Shown here piece by piece: positions 1 through 10,474 of a stretch of DNA of 64,000 nt. The notes under the pieces were generated by a model, which saw nothing but the letters and a program-made list of their open reading frames with translations, had not been told where the DNA came from and did not search any database. The stretch's first letter is position 1. Each line of letters begins with the position of its first letter. The position numbers and the translations under genes were made by a program. Source of the stretch: Zoogloeaceae bacterium (GTDB taxonomy: Bacteria; Pseudomonadota; Gammaproteobacteria; Burkholderiales; Rhodocyclaceae); contig JACKMA010000002.1 in assembly GCA_024235635.1 (NCBI GenBank), forward strand, positions 806,001 to 870,000. The letters are read 5' to 3'.

Positions 1-1
1 C

Positions 2-616
2 ATCCAGATCAACAAGACCTCGCGCAACACGGTGCTGTTCATGACCAACATCGGCACCACGCGATCGTCGGTCGCCTACCTGATCGAGGTGCTGGTCAAG
101 ATCTCCCGCGAACTCGACGAGCGCCTCGAGGACGCCAGCAATGTCGAGCTTCGGATCTTCGAGCGCCGCGTCAAGGCATTGCGCGAGGACCTGCCACCGC
201 TGCCCGATTTCAGCTGCTTTCACGACGCCTTCCGCGTCAGTTCGGGCGCGGGCACGCCCGAAGGCGACATCCGCTCGGCCTTCTTTCTGGCCTACGATGA
301 AAGCAAGTGCGAATACCTGCCGATCGAGGGCAATGCCATAGAGAAGGAGATGGCTCGCGGCCGCAAGCTGGTATCGACGACCTTCGTGATCCCGTATCCG
401 CCCGGCTTCCCGATCCTGGTGCCGGGGCAAGTGCTGAGTCCGGAGATCATCGCCTTCATGCGCGCGCTCGACGTCAAGGAGATCCACGGGTATCGGCCCG
501 AGTTGGGGCTGCGCTTCTTCACCGAAAAGGCACTCGCTGCGCTCGAAGCCAAGCCCGTGATCCAGGCAATGGAATACGAACCAGCCTCCGAGGGCGAGCC
601 GACGCAGCCATCATGA
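2..616 (+). CDS. Orn/Lys/Arg decarboxylase, C-terminal part (partial)
   Basis: The 5' end lies outside the window; the open frame runs from base 2 to a stop at 616, giving about 204 C-terminal residues. The sequence shows the features of the C-terminal domain of PLP-dependent Orn/Lys/Arg decarboxylases: a segment MTNIGTTRSSVAYLIEVL, the proline-rich IPYPPGFPILVPGQ motif, and a closing region with HGYRPELGLRFF. The PLP lysine and most of the large domain are upstream of the window, so the substrate (arginine, lysine or ornithine) cannot be decided. It belongs to the chromosomal backbone on the left edge of the accessory region. The family call is secure; substrate specificity is unknown. Confidence 0.88.
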   Translation: MQINKTSRNTVLFMTNIGTTRSSVAYLIEVLVKISRELDERLEDASNVELRIFERRVKALREDLPPLPDFSCFHDAFRVSSGAGTPEGDIRSAFFLAYDESKCEYLPIEGNAIEKEMARGRKLVSTTFVIPYPPGFPILVPGQVLSPEIIAFMRALDVKEIHGYRPELGLRFFTEKALAALEAKPVIQAMEYEPASEGEPTQPS

Positions 617-645
617 GCGGCCCCTGATAAGCGGACCCGAGACCG

Positions 646-852
646 CTTTCAGAACCTATCGACTGCGATCGTCTGCCCACGAGGTCTGACGGCCGCTTCC
701 GGGCAATTGCGATAGGCCCTGTCGATAGGTCCCGAAAGCTACGGATAGGCATGGAAGTTCGCCCTCCCCGGCCGCCGATCGGGCATTGAAAAAATGCCCA
801 GCGATCGCAACGGATAGTCATCGATAGGTCGCGACCCTTACTCCCACTCAAT
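646..852. repeat. Attachment-site-like module, copy L1
   Basis: Non-coding module that recurs, diverged, at 28,585-28,791 and 48,838-49,044. It opens with CTTTCAGAACCTATCG (646-661), carries the same 16-mer inverted as CGATAGGTCCCGAAAG (723-738), further CGATAG words near 709 and 822, and ends with TACTCCCACTCAAT (839-852). Read on the minus strand the last part spells an IEWE-stop reading frame, as at the true guaA 3' end at 49,030. It is best explained as one end of a guaA-targeting integrated element. That function is inferred; the repeat structure is directly visible. Confidence 0.6.
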
Positions 853-910
853 CATCAATAGCGCACGCAAACAACTGTTTCTATTGCGTTATTTTATACA
901 AACAGCCAAG

Positions 911-1152
911 TTTACCGTCATTTCTACCGTCACGCGTGTCGGGTGGGCCGATTTTGGGTTCGACATCTATCGCGACCTATCGGTGGGCGCGTCCGGCAGC
1001 GAAACCCGTGCTTTCAGTACCTATCGGTTGGGACGGAAATTCGCTCCACCTGGCAGGTGGATCGGCTGCGGCACGAATCTGCCCGATCACACCGAAAGTT
1101 TACCGTCAAAAAGCCAGATTCGCGCTCACGTGGCCCGAAAAGTTTACCGTCA
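911..1152. repeat. TTTACCGTCA iterons, set 1
   Basis: Three copies of TTTACCGTCA start at 911, 1099 and 1143, with a shorter CTACCGTCA at 924-932. The same four words occur with identical spacing at 28,850-29,091. A further CTTTCAGTACCTATCG 16-mer lies between them at 1011-1026. No coding frame explains the pattern. They may be protein-binding iterons, for example recombinase or excisionase arm sites beside module L1, but this is a guess. Confidence 0.55.
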
Positions 1153-1367
1153 GATTCGCCGAAAATCCTTGTGTGGTGCGGGTTTCGACGATTTGCTTGC
1201 CTTGATGGCATTTCAGCTTCAGCCAGATGCTTCAGCAAGATTCTACACCTCGCCAAAGCCTGGACCTTCACCATCAAGGCAAGCCCTCACGACCACATCG
1301 GCACCTGCCCAACACTCTCGACTGGGAACATCTGATCCTTAAGAGCCAGCACCTCGACCCTTCCCCA
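1153..1367. repeat. Conserved non-coding tail with 13-bp inverted repeat, copy 1
   Basis: This stretch downstream of giant gene A is about 90% identical to 29,092-29,306 downstream of giant gene C. It contains a perfect 13-bp inverted repeat, CTTGCCTTGATGG at 1196-1208 and CCATCAAGGCAAG at 1271-1283, separated by 62 bases. I see no convincing gene here. It could be a transcript 3' structure of the giant gene or the end of a mobile element. Confidence 0.5.
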
Positions 1368-4300
1368 TCAGAATTCAGCCGTATCAGCAATGGCCAGCGC
1401 GGGTGCGATGAAGTCAAACTCGATCCAATCGAGCATGAACTCGCTGCCGTGTTGCCCTGCGTCGTCGTTGAAGGCGGCCCTGGCCGAGCCTGTGTCGGGG
1501 TCGCTGTAGGCGCCGAAGACGAAGTCATTGCCGTTGAGGGCGCCGGCACTGAACGCGACCGCGTCGAATCCTGCCGCGAACTCGACGGAAACGGTTTGGT
1601 CACCGATCACCGAGTCTGCCGTGAAGTAGTGTTCGCCCAGGACAGTGCCGTCGGCATCGAGGAACTGGATCCGACCTGCTTCGGCGAACACCGTTCCGTC
1701 GTCCGAGAGGAAGAAGCGGGACAGATCCACGGTCACGCCGACGGCTTCGCGCTGAAGCTCGAAGCGCAGGCCCTCGGTGCCGTCGATCTCCTGACGCACC
1801 GCGGAACTCGCCAGCGTCTGGCCGCTGACCCCGAGGTCGCCCGAGAGCGAATCCCCGCCGGCCAGCGTGAGCGGGCTCACATTGCGAAGCACGACGGGGC
1901 TCCAGTCTTCCTGGGCGTCATCGAGGACTGCCTTGTGGGTGATCTCGATGTCGGGATGTGCCCAGGCCGATTCCCATGCGTCGGGATTGGTCCGGGAAAG
2001 CCGCGTCGGTGCGTCGCCGATCCGTACGGTCTCGACCGGGATGGGCTCGACGACGATCTCGAGGGTGCCTTCCACCGTAGTGGTGCCGTCGCTCAGCGTG
2101 TAACTGAGGATCTCGGTGCCAGTGAAGCCGGCGTTAGGAGCAAACGCAAAAGAGCCGTCGGCGGCCATGTCGAGAACGCCATTGGCGGCCGGCTGGAAGG
2201 CGACGACGCTCAAAGCGTCGCCATCGGCGTCGCTGTCGTTAGCCAGCACGCCGGCCGCCGCGTCGACACTGAGACCCCTGCCGGCATAGACACTGTAGCT
2301 GTCCGCATTGGCCACCGGCGCCGTGTTGCCTGGATCGGCCGGGGTGACGAGCACATCGAGCGAGCCGGCATTGGCGTGGGTGCCGTCCTCGTCGTCGAGC
2401 GACACGACAATCGTGCGCGGCCCCTCGCCGGCGTAGATGTGGGTGACGGGCCCGGAGGATCCGATCTGTTCGCTGCTGCCGTCGCCCCAGTCGATGGTGA
2501 AGCTCGTGACGATGTCCAGGCCCGGATCGGTGATCGCACCCAGGGTCAACGTGTAACTGGCGCTCACCTCGATGCTGGTGGCGCCGGACAGGGCGATCAG
2601 CGGCGCGACATTGCTGACCGCCACGTTCCGGCTCGCCGTGCCGACGCCCCCGTCCCCATCGCGGGCGGTGACGGTGATGCTGCGGTTGGTGACATTGACG
2701 GGGCCATCCTCGTCATCGGAGAAGACGTGCTCGACGATGGCGCCTTGCGCCTGCAGTTCCGCCGCGGACAGCGTCTGCACGGCCGAGCCGTCGCCCCAGT
2801 CGACGTCGAAGCTGAGTGTGTCCTCGATGCCCGGATCGACGCCTTCGATCCCTAGCTGGTAGGTGCTGCCTTCGTCGATGCCATCGGCACCGGAGAGAGT
2901 CACTTCCGGCGCGACGTTGGCGACGGTGATCGGCTTGGTGAACGTGTAGTTGCCGTCCTCGTCGGTGGCGGTGACGGTGATCGTGTAGTCGCCGTCGTCG
3001 GCGAAGGTGTGATCGATGTCGCCGAGGCTTGCCACCACGGTCGGGGTGCTGCCGTCGCCCCAGTCGATGCTGTAGCCGCTGACCGTATCGACGCCCGGAT
3101 CGATCAGGTTGGCCAGGGTCAGCGTGTAGGGGCTGCCTTCATCGACCGTGTCGGCACCGATCAGATCGAGGGTCGGTGCGACGTTGGCGACGGCAACCGG
3201 CTTGGTGAAGGCGTAGCTACCGTCCTCATCGGTGGCGGTGACTCTGATGGAAAATGCGCCGTCGTCGGCAAAGACGTGATCGACGTCGCCCAGATTTGCA
3301 ACCACGGTCGGCGAACTGCCATCACCCCAGTCGATGCTGTAGCCACTGACCGTGTCGGCGCCCGGATCGACCAAGTTGGCCAGCGTCAAGGTGTAGGAGT
3401 TACCCTCGTCAACCGTGTCGGTGCCCTGCAGTTCAAGGGTCGGAGCAATGTTAGCGACAGCGACTATGAAGCTGTCGCGGGCAGTCTCGCCTGCTTCGTC
3501 AGTGACCGTAATGCTCACCGTGCGGCTGGCATCACCGTCGGCATAGATGTGATCCAGCTCAAGGCTGAGGTTCTGCGCGAGACCACTCACTAACGTGCCG
3601 TCGCCGTAGTCGATCGTGTAGTTCCAGCCCGGCGCGCCATCGTCGGACCCGTCGGTAAGGGCAATCGTGCGTACCAGCGTCGCCCCTTCGTTCAAGACTA
3701 CGTCCGAGCCCGCTTCGAAATCCAGAGGGGCGCTCGAGGGCGTGACCGTGACGCTGACGGCGGCTACCGCGACCCCGCCAATTCCATCTGAAACCGAATA
3801 ATTGAACGCTGCCTCACCGCTGAAGCCCGGCGTCGGAGTGAAAACCACCTCGTCGTTCGAGGGGTCGCCATCGCCCTTATCGTCGAACGCGGCAATTCCG
3901 TTCATAGCGCCCGATACGCCAGTTACCATGATGGCGTCGCCGTCGACGTCGGTGTCATTCGCGATGAGATCGCTGACAGGAATGACCAATGTATCATCCT
4001 GTTGAAGCGCGAACGAATCCTGGCCCGTGGTGGGATTGTCATTAACCCTTCGATCTCAATGGTCACCACCCCAACAGCGAAACGTCCCATGCCATCGGCA
4101 AGCGTATAGCTAAAGCTATCAGTCGTCGATTCGCCGAGCGCGAGACTCTGGAACACACCGCCGGGATCATAGCCAAAGGTTCCGTCGCCAATATCGGTGA
4201 CCGAACCCAGCGTACCGGTGGTGTCCAGTGCCGACACACTGAGCGTGTCACCATCGACATCCGAATCATTTTCCAATACGTTCGCGGTCGTAAAGGCGGA

Positions 4301-7300
4301 ATCTTCGTCGGTATCGAACCCTGCACCGCCATCATCGACCGCTATGGGGCTGTCGTTTGCACCAGTGATGGTTAGGGTCGCCGTGTTCGAGACCGATACC
4401 ACCCCGTCGGTGATGTAATAGTCAATCGTCACGGCAAACAGCGCACCATCCGCCAAGTCTTCGAATTGCCCGTCGTCGAGAAAGAACAGCCCCGCCGCCA
4501 AATCAGTCGTGCTCGACAGCAAGCGGCCATCGGCCGTGCTGACTGTCACGCTCTCGACTTCAAGATCATCGCCATCCGGATCGGACACGAAGGCCGGATC
4601 GAGCAGGTTGACCGTGCGACCGGTATCGTCCTCGCCAAGGCCGGCCATGAACGCCGAGACCACCGGCGGTTGATTCGGCGCTGCACTGACGGTGACGGTC
4701 ACCATTGCGGAATCGTTACCACCGTTGTCGTCTGACACGGTGTAAGTAAAGCTGTCCGTACCTTCGAAGCCGCTGTTCGGAGTGTAGCGGATGGTGCCGT
4801 CTGGGTTGATTGCCGTCGTGCCGTTCCCTGCCACGCCAACCGCCGAGACACTCAACGTGTCCCCATCGACGTCATTGTCGTTGCCGAGCACATCGATATC
4901 GATCGGCGTGTTTGCCTCGGTCGTATCGCTGTCATCTGCGGCCACGGGCCCATCGTTCGCGCCATCAACTGCAATCGTGACCATGGCGGTGTCCGTACCG
5001 CCATCGCCGTCAGAGACCGTGTAAAAGAAGCTGTCGGTCGCGCTGTCGCCGGCACCGAGGCTTTCAAAGGCGCCGTTCGGATCGTAGTCGAAGGTTCCAT
5101 CGCCGTTATCAGTGACCAGGCCAAGCGTGCTGGTCGTATCAAGAGACGACACGCTCAATGTGCCACCGTCGGCATCCGTGTCATTGTCCAGCACGTTGCC
5201 CGTGATAAAGGCGGAGTCTTCATCCGTCTCAAATCCAGCACCACCATCGTCGACCGCTGCCGGCGCAACGTTTGCCGCAGTTCCCGAAACCTCAATAGTG
5301 ACCGTGGCCGAAGGGGAGGAATCGACGCCATCCGTTGCGACATAGCTGATGGTATCCGTAGCCGTACCGCCCTCCGCCAATCCGCTGAACGCGGATCTGG
5401 GGTCATAAATGAAGGACCCGTCGGCCAAGAAGGCAATCTGCGCTCCAGAAGGGAGATCAACAATCTGCACTGTTGTGTCTGCCGGATCAACGACGGATCC
5501 GGCGATAGAACCAATAGACAGCTCGTCGCTATTTCCGTCTGTGTCATTGGCTAACAGGTTTCCAAACGCGATTTCATTCGAGAGAACAGCAAACGCATCG
5601 TCGGCCGCCACAGGTGCCACATTGACCTCGCCAAGACGGATAGTCGTATTACCTTCACCATCGCCTTCGACCACCAATGGCTGACCGGCTTCGAACTCTC
5701 CATCCAGTGTCACTACCGAATCGACAGTGCCGTCACGATCTGCATCGACGGATAGACCAACGAACCCAACGACAGCGAAATACTGCTCAGCGAAAATGAG
5801 GCCCCCAGAAACGTCAGCGTGTCGTCGTGGCTGAACCCGCGAATACGATCGCCGTCCAACTCTGACAACGTCCCTCGAACGTCGGATCTTGAGCCAAATA
5901 TGTCGACGACGTCGCTACCAAGACCGGGATTGATCACATCTGTCCCTCCGCCGGCGAAGATATCATCGTTGCCGCCGAATCCAGAGAGACTGTCGTTGCC
6001 CAGACCGCCGTTGATATAGTCATCCCCTTCCGATCCCTCCAAAGAATCATCGTCAGAGGTCCCGTTCGTTTCTGGCTTGAACTGGAAGTCGCCAAACAGG
6101 TCAAACTCCCTAGGAAAGAACTCGCCGGTGATGAACTGAACAGGGACAATAGTCCTTCCGACGGGGTCGATTTCAAAGATGGTTCCTCGACCAAACTCGT
6201 CCCCGCCAATTCCAATCAAAGTACCATCAGACTGAAAGGCAATAGACGTAATCTCATAAACTCCAAAGCTGGCAACAACCGTTGGCTCACCGGAGTCCCT
6301 ATCGACCTCAAGCAGTGACCCACCGCCATATGAGTTAGAAAAATCGCGCCACGCATACACCTGCCCCGTAATCGGCGAGGTGTCTGCCGCTATAGTGCGC
6401 GTGCCATCACCATCGCCGAACACACTCCAATTAACTAGGAAATCCGTATTCCCTGACGTATCAATCTTGAACGCAAAATCCGACCCTCCTTCCAACGTGC
6501 GAATCGGATCGGATGTTCGAAAGTTGAACTCAGCAATAGCCAGAAATTCACCACCTCCAAGAGGAGCGAGCGCGTTTATGGACTCAACCGACGTAACGCC
6601 AAAATCGGGCGGTGTATTTGGCACCGACCCGCCACTTCCGAATGCAAACGCGCGAATTGTGCTGTCGATGAACGCCCCAGTTTCTGGGTCCAGTTCAACG
6701 ATTACGCCGCCCACGTCCCCGGGGAACTGAGGTGGCAAGGCATTCTCCAGGCCGAATGACAGGTTCTCTCCAGCATCGTATTCGAATACAGTGAACACGC
6801 TACCCGTGTCCGTAACCGCGAGGTTTCGCAACTCCGGGTCCGAAGGCCCATCGTGGATATTGGTCAAGCCAATACTGAACGTTTCACCCGCAGCAGTCAT
6901 GCCACCAAGCATCGCTTGATCAGCTGATGACAATCCAGAAGTAAGAGGTTGATTAATCACGAAAGCGGCTTCATCACCAGCTTGAATAATTACGGTGCGA
7001 ATTCCGTCAGTTACCGTCTCGCCGATGACTACAGGACGGCCAATCGCCCCGATTTCAGAAACAAAAAAGAAATCCTCTGTTCCATCATGGTCGAAATCAA
7101 TACTTACGCGATTTCCGATGACTGCTATCGAATCCGTACCGAAAGACGGGAGCTGCGACGTAGCGCCGAACAACTCGACCCTGTCGCCAAACTCGAACGC
7201 CAGACTGTCGCCATTCAGATCCTGGAGACGACCGCGATATATATCACCCCCAGCTTCTCCATCGACTTGATCAATGCCCTCACCAGGAAGGATGAGATCA

Positions 7301-8607
7301 TCGCCGTTTCCGCCTTTGATTATGTCGGAGCCTGCACCACCAACGACCATATCATCACCGTCTCCAGCGCTGATTTCATCGTTGCCATCATCCGCAAAAA
7401 TTCTGTCAGGACCACTGGACGCCAGAATGCGATCGGAACCAATTGTCCCAAGCACTGGCAAGGCAGCCGCCCGGATTTCGAAATCCAGTCGGCTCTCTCT
7501 CGTGGCAAAAGCCGCTGCGAACCGCGACTCTCCAACCAATTGGTCAATGGCCTGGCCGGTATTTGATATTAAGTCTCGGAGTGCGCTAAGTTGTTGTTCA
7601 GCAGTAAATAGATCAAAACCTGCGGCTGCGACGTCGAGCACTGTGAGAAAATTCGTGAAGTTATCGAGTATTGATAAGATGCGACCATTTTGAGCCAGCT
7701 GATCTATGAATCGAGTTTCCGCTTGTTTGACGATTTCCCCGAACTGGCTAGAGAAGAGACCGGAATCAAGCGCTACTTCTCCGAACATTTCAATGAAAGC
7801 TTGACGTCTCAAAATCGCGGCATCCCCAAGCGGTGCCAGCTGACCCGCGAGCGACTGCGACACTTGCAAGATCTGTACGTCGAAGAATGCATTTCGCGCG
7901 AAGTTTGAAATGCCGCCTAGTGTATCCAGGTATGCATCAAGCGGAGAGTCAATTCCAGGGATCGCGCCGTCTAGATTCGATTCAAAATCCGTAAGCAGCC
8001 TCATTGCCGCTGGTGTAGTCACCGTTGCATCAACAACAGAGAGCCAAGCATTCAAAACATCGATTGACCTGATTTCTCCATCATCAAGCATTGCAATGTT
8101 AGTCGATAGTGTTGCTATGCTGCTTTCGAGTGCAACCCCAAGATTCTTGAATAACCCTTCGTATGCGGCTGATGCGCCGTTTGTTGTCTTAATTTCAATC
8201 TGAGACGAGATCGCTCCTGCAAGCGCAGTACCGAGCCCTACGCCAACAGAAATTGGATTCACGCCATACGAGACAAGAGGGCCGCCCAAGTTCAGGAATA
8301 TCTTTGCGATTCCGGAAGCAGCGAGAAACGGCAATGTGTCGTTGATGTCGTCCGCCCTACTCTGTGACACAATTTGGAGCGACCTTGCCAAATCAATTCC
8401 CTGAGATAGCAGGGACGAAGGCGTGGACGACGCCAAGTAGTGAGCCGTTTGGACGGCGAGAATCTCACCGTATATATCATTTTCTGGCTTAATTATTGTA
8501 CCGTCATTGAGAGTCACGCGAAAAATTGCCGGATCTTCGAACTCTGAAGCCAGACCCGCAAATCTTATGTTATAGGAATTGCCATTGGATGCAATCAGTA
8601 TAGTCAT
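1368..8607 (-). pseudogene. Giant A: RTX/cadherin-like/PKD type I secretion substrate, frameshifted
   Basis: Three overlapping minus-strand frames (5713-8607, 3923-5713 and 1368-3989) together match the intact giant C. Two single-base deletions break it: C has CCCC at 31,985-31,988 where A has CCC at 4046-4048, and C has GGATATGACC where A has GGATAGACC near 5754. Start chosen at 8607 (MTILIASNGNSYN), preceded by AAGGAGAG. In order: a unique N-terminal domain of about 420 residues, RTX nonapeptides (for example DGDDMVVGGAGSD), a propeller-like segment, a second RTX patch, cadherin-like/VCBS-type repeats, PKD repeats and the shared C-terminal domain. From 1368 to about 6925 it is nearly identical to C; upstream of that the N-terminal module is unrelated in DNA sequence. 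No signal peptide. Insertion sequences sit immediately upstream. Sequencing error at the two sites cannot be excluded; otherwise the product is truncated and lacks the C-terminal secretion region. Confidence 0.8.
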
Positions 8608-9250
8608 CAGAACTCTCCTTGCGTACTTATCATCTGGATTGAGGAGGACGATCAAAAGCCGTCGCGATTCTTGTTTTGCTTCTACGCTCGAAAATCACAC
8701 ATTTGCCGGCCTGTGACGTCGCTCACGTTTGCCGGGGTGCCGATTACCGTTTGAACCAGCCCAGACTTGGCACCGACACCGATGTGTGCCTTCATCCCGC
8801 AGTTCCAGTTCGTGCCTTTATTGGTCTGGTACATCTCGGAGTCGCACCCTTTGGCTCCGTCTATTGTCGAGGTCCGCGCGGCAATCAGCGTGCCATCGAC
8901 GATGGTGCCTTCGCGCATCACCAGCACTTGCTCGGGGAGGTACGCGTTGATCGTCTCAAAAATCTTGTGAGTGAGTTCACGCGCTTCGAGTATCCGGTGA
9001 AACTTCAGCATCGTGGTTACATGCGGCGCGTCTTCCCGCGTCTGGTCGATGTCGACGAAGCGACGGATCGCTTTGCTGTCGTAGAGTGCATATTCAATTC
9101 CTACGTCGAAGAGCCCCAAGCATTGCTGCGCGACGTACATACGCGGCATCCGAGCCAGGCCGATCTGGCGACGCATGACGCCTTCGCCCTTCGGGTAGAA
9201 CGGGCCGATCTGCGCCAGAATGCGATCTCGAAGCGTCACCTTTCTCTTAG

Positions 9251-10436
9251 GGAACCTCTGAACAACGTCGCGTAGAGCGAATCCAGACATTCAAATCGTC
9301 ATGAAACAGGCGACTCCGCCCATATTCGACGCAGAGAAGCATTGTTTTCCGGCTTTGATGCTGCTTTGCACACGGCATTTGCGTGCGCCGGACGGATTAC
9401 GCCCCCTGCGGCATCAGCTGCCGCCTTGCGATGTACAAGTTGATCAACGCGAACAGCCCGACGATCTGGCTGGTGTTCTTCGCCAGGCCCCGGTATCGCA
9501 CCTTGATGTAGCCGAACTGCCGCTTCAATACGCGGAACGGATGTTCGACGCGACTACGAATCTTCGCGACGACGCGATTGAACTGTGCCTCTGTTTCGGT
9601 CTGCGGAATACCGGCAGTGCGCCGGATCGCCACGCCATCGAGGGCACCGATGCGTTCGATAGCTTGGTGCACGCGGGGATAGTCGTACCCGCGATCACCG
9701 AAGACGTGCTCTTCTTCGCCATGCAGCAGGTGCTCGGCCTCAGCGCAATCGGCGACCTTCGCCGTCGTCGTTCGAACGGTGTGGATCAGTCCGCTCTTGC
9801 TGTCAGCTCCAACATGGATCTTCACGCCGAAGTGCCAGGTGTTGCCGTTCTTGGTCTGCGTCATCTCTGGATCACGCTTGCCCTCAGCGTTCTTGGTCGA
9901 AGGGGGCGCGGCGATCAGGGTTGCGTCTACCAGCGTGCCGGACTTGAGCAGAAGGCCATTCGCTTCGAGCAGATGGCGCACCAGCGCAAACATCTGCTCG
10001 GTCAGATTGTGCGTCTCGAGCAACCGGCGGAAGTTAAGGATCGAGGTCTCGTCAGGGATCGCGTCCTCGCCCAGCTCGAACCCGGCAAAGCGGCGCATCG
10101 ACTCCATGTCGTAAAGCGCTTCCTCCATCCCGGGATCCGACAGCGCGAACCACTGCTGCAGGCACCACACGCGCAACATCCGGTTCAGGCCAATCGGCGG
10201 CCGCCCGCCCTTCGGTCCCGTCTTCGGGTAGTGCGGCTCGATCAGCGCCTGCATCTGCGCCCACGGCACGACCGCATCCATGTCCGCGAGAAAGCGCTCG
10301 CGTTTGGTGGTCTTCTTCTTTGCCGAGTAAGTCGCAGAGGCGAAGGTCAGTTGCTTCATGCTCGTAGCGATCGAAGTGAGGGACTGCGATACGACATGCG
10401 GGTCGCCAGATCGTTCACCGGTTGTTCAGAGATTCC
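9251..10436 (-). mobile_element. Complete IS5-family insertion sequence
   Basis: The element is 1186 bp long, bounded by terminal inverted repeats GGAACCTCTGAACAAC (9251-9266) and, on the other strand, GGAATCTCTGAACAAC (10,421-10,436), and flanked by the 4-bp direct repeat TTAG (9247-9250 and 10,437-10,440). TTAG fits the YTAR target of IS5-type elements. It is inserted into an older IS5-type transposase gene. It holds one transposase gene on the minus strand. Confidence 0.85.
9397..10359 (-). CDS. IS5-family transposase
   Basis: A 320-residue DDE transposase that moves the element at 9251-10,436. It has the usual layout of the IS5 group: N-terminal helical part (MKQLTFASATYSAKKKTTKR), RPPIGLNRMLRVWCLQQWF, first catalytic aspartate in TLVDATLIAAPPS, second in VFGDRGYDYP, and the glutamate in SRVEHPFRVLKRQFGY. 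Length and motifs are complete, so it is probably functional. The only break in copy 1 of the secretion cassette is caused by this element and its older relative. Confidence 0.93.
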   Translation of the reverse strand: MKQLTFASATYSAKKKTTKRERFLADMDAVVPWAQMQALIEPHYPKTGPKGGRPPIGLNRMLRVWCLQQWFALSDPGMEEALYDMESMRRFAGFELGEDAIPDETSILNFRRLLETHNLTEQMFALVRHLLEANGLLLKSGTLVDATLIAAPPSTKNAEGKRDPEMTQTKNGNTWHFGVKIHVGADSKSGLIHTVRTTTAKVADCAEAEHLLHGEEEHVFGDRGYDYPRVHQAIERIGALDGVAIRRTAGIPQTETEAQFNRVVAKIRSRVEHPFRVLKRQFGYIKVRYRGLAKNTSQIVGLFALINLYIARRQLMPQGA

Positions 10437-10474
10437 TTAGAGGCGTACTCAAGTTCGGAGCAGCTCGATTTCAT

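Larger units (their letters stand above)
8690..10474 (-). pseudogene. Older IS5-family transposase remnant, split by a later insertion
   Basis: The 5' piece lies at 10,441-10,474 and begins MKSSCSELEYAS. Removing 9251-10,436 plus one TTAG repeat rejoins it in frame to 9246-8690, giving ...EYASKRKVTLRDRILAQIG..., a recognisable IS5-type transposase start. The internal part carries the first DDE aspartate region (IVDGTLIAA). The protein has lost a short segment after RDRILAQ compared with the intact neighbour and is truncated after VSDVTG, before the second aspartate and the glutamate. It is therefore inactive. Its 3' truncation lies about 85 bases upstream of the start of giant gene A, so this element may have removed the original promoter or 5' context of A. 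Confidence 0.7.

Noticed and set aside
1227..2855. 542-codon plus-strand frames opposite the 3' ends of the giants (also near 15,173, 29,166 and 40,893)
   Set aside because: Antisense shadows of the shared PKD and C-terminal coding sequence; low-complexity composition and no ribosome site.
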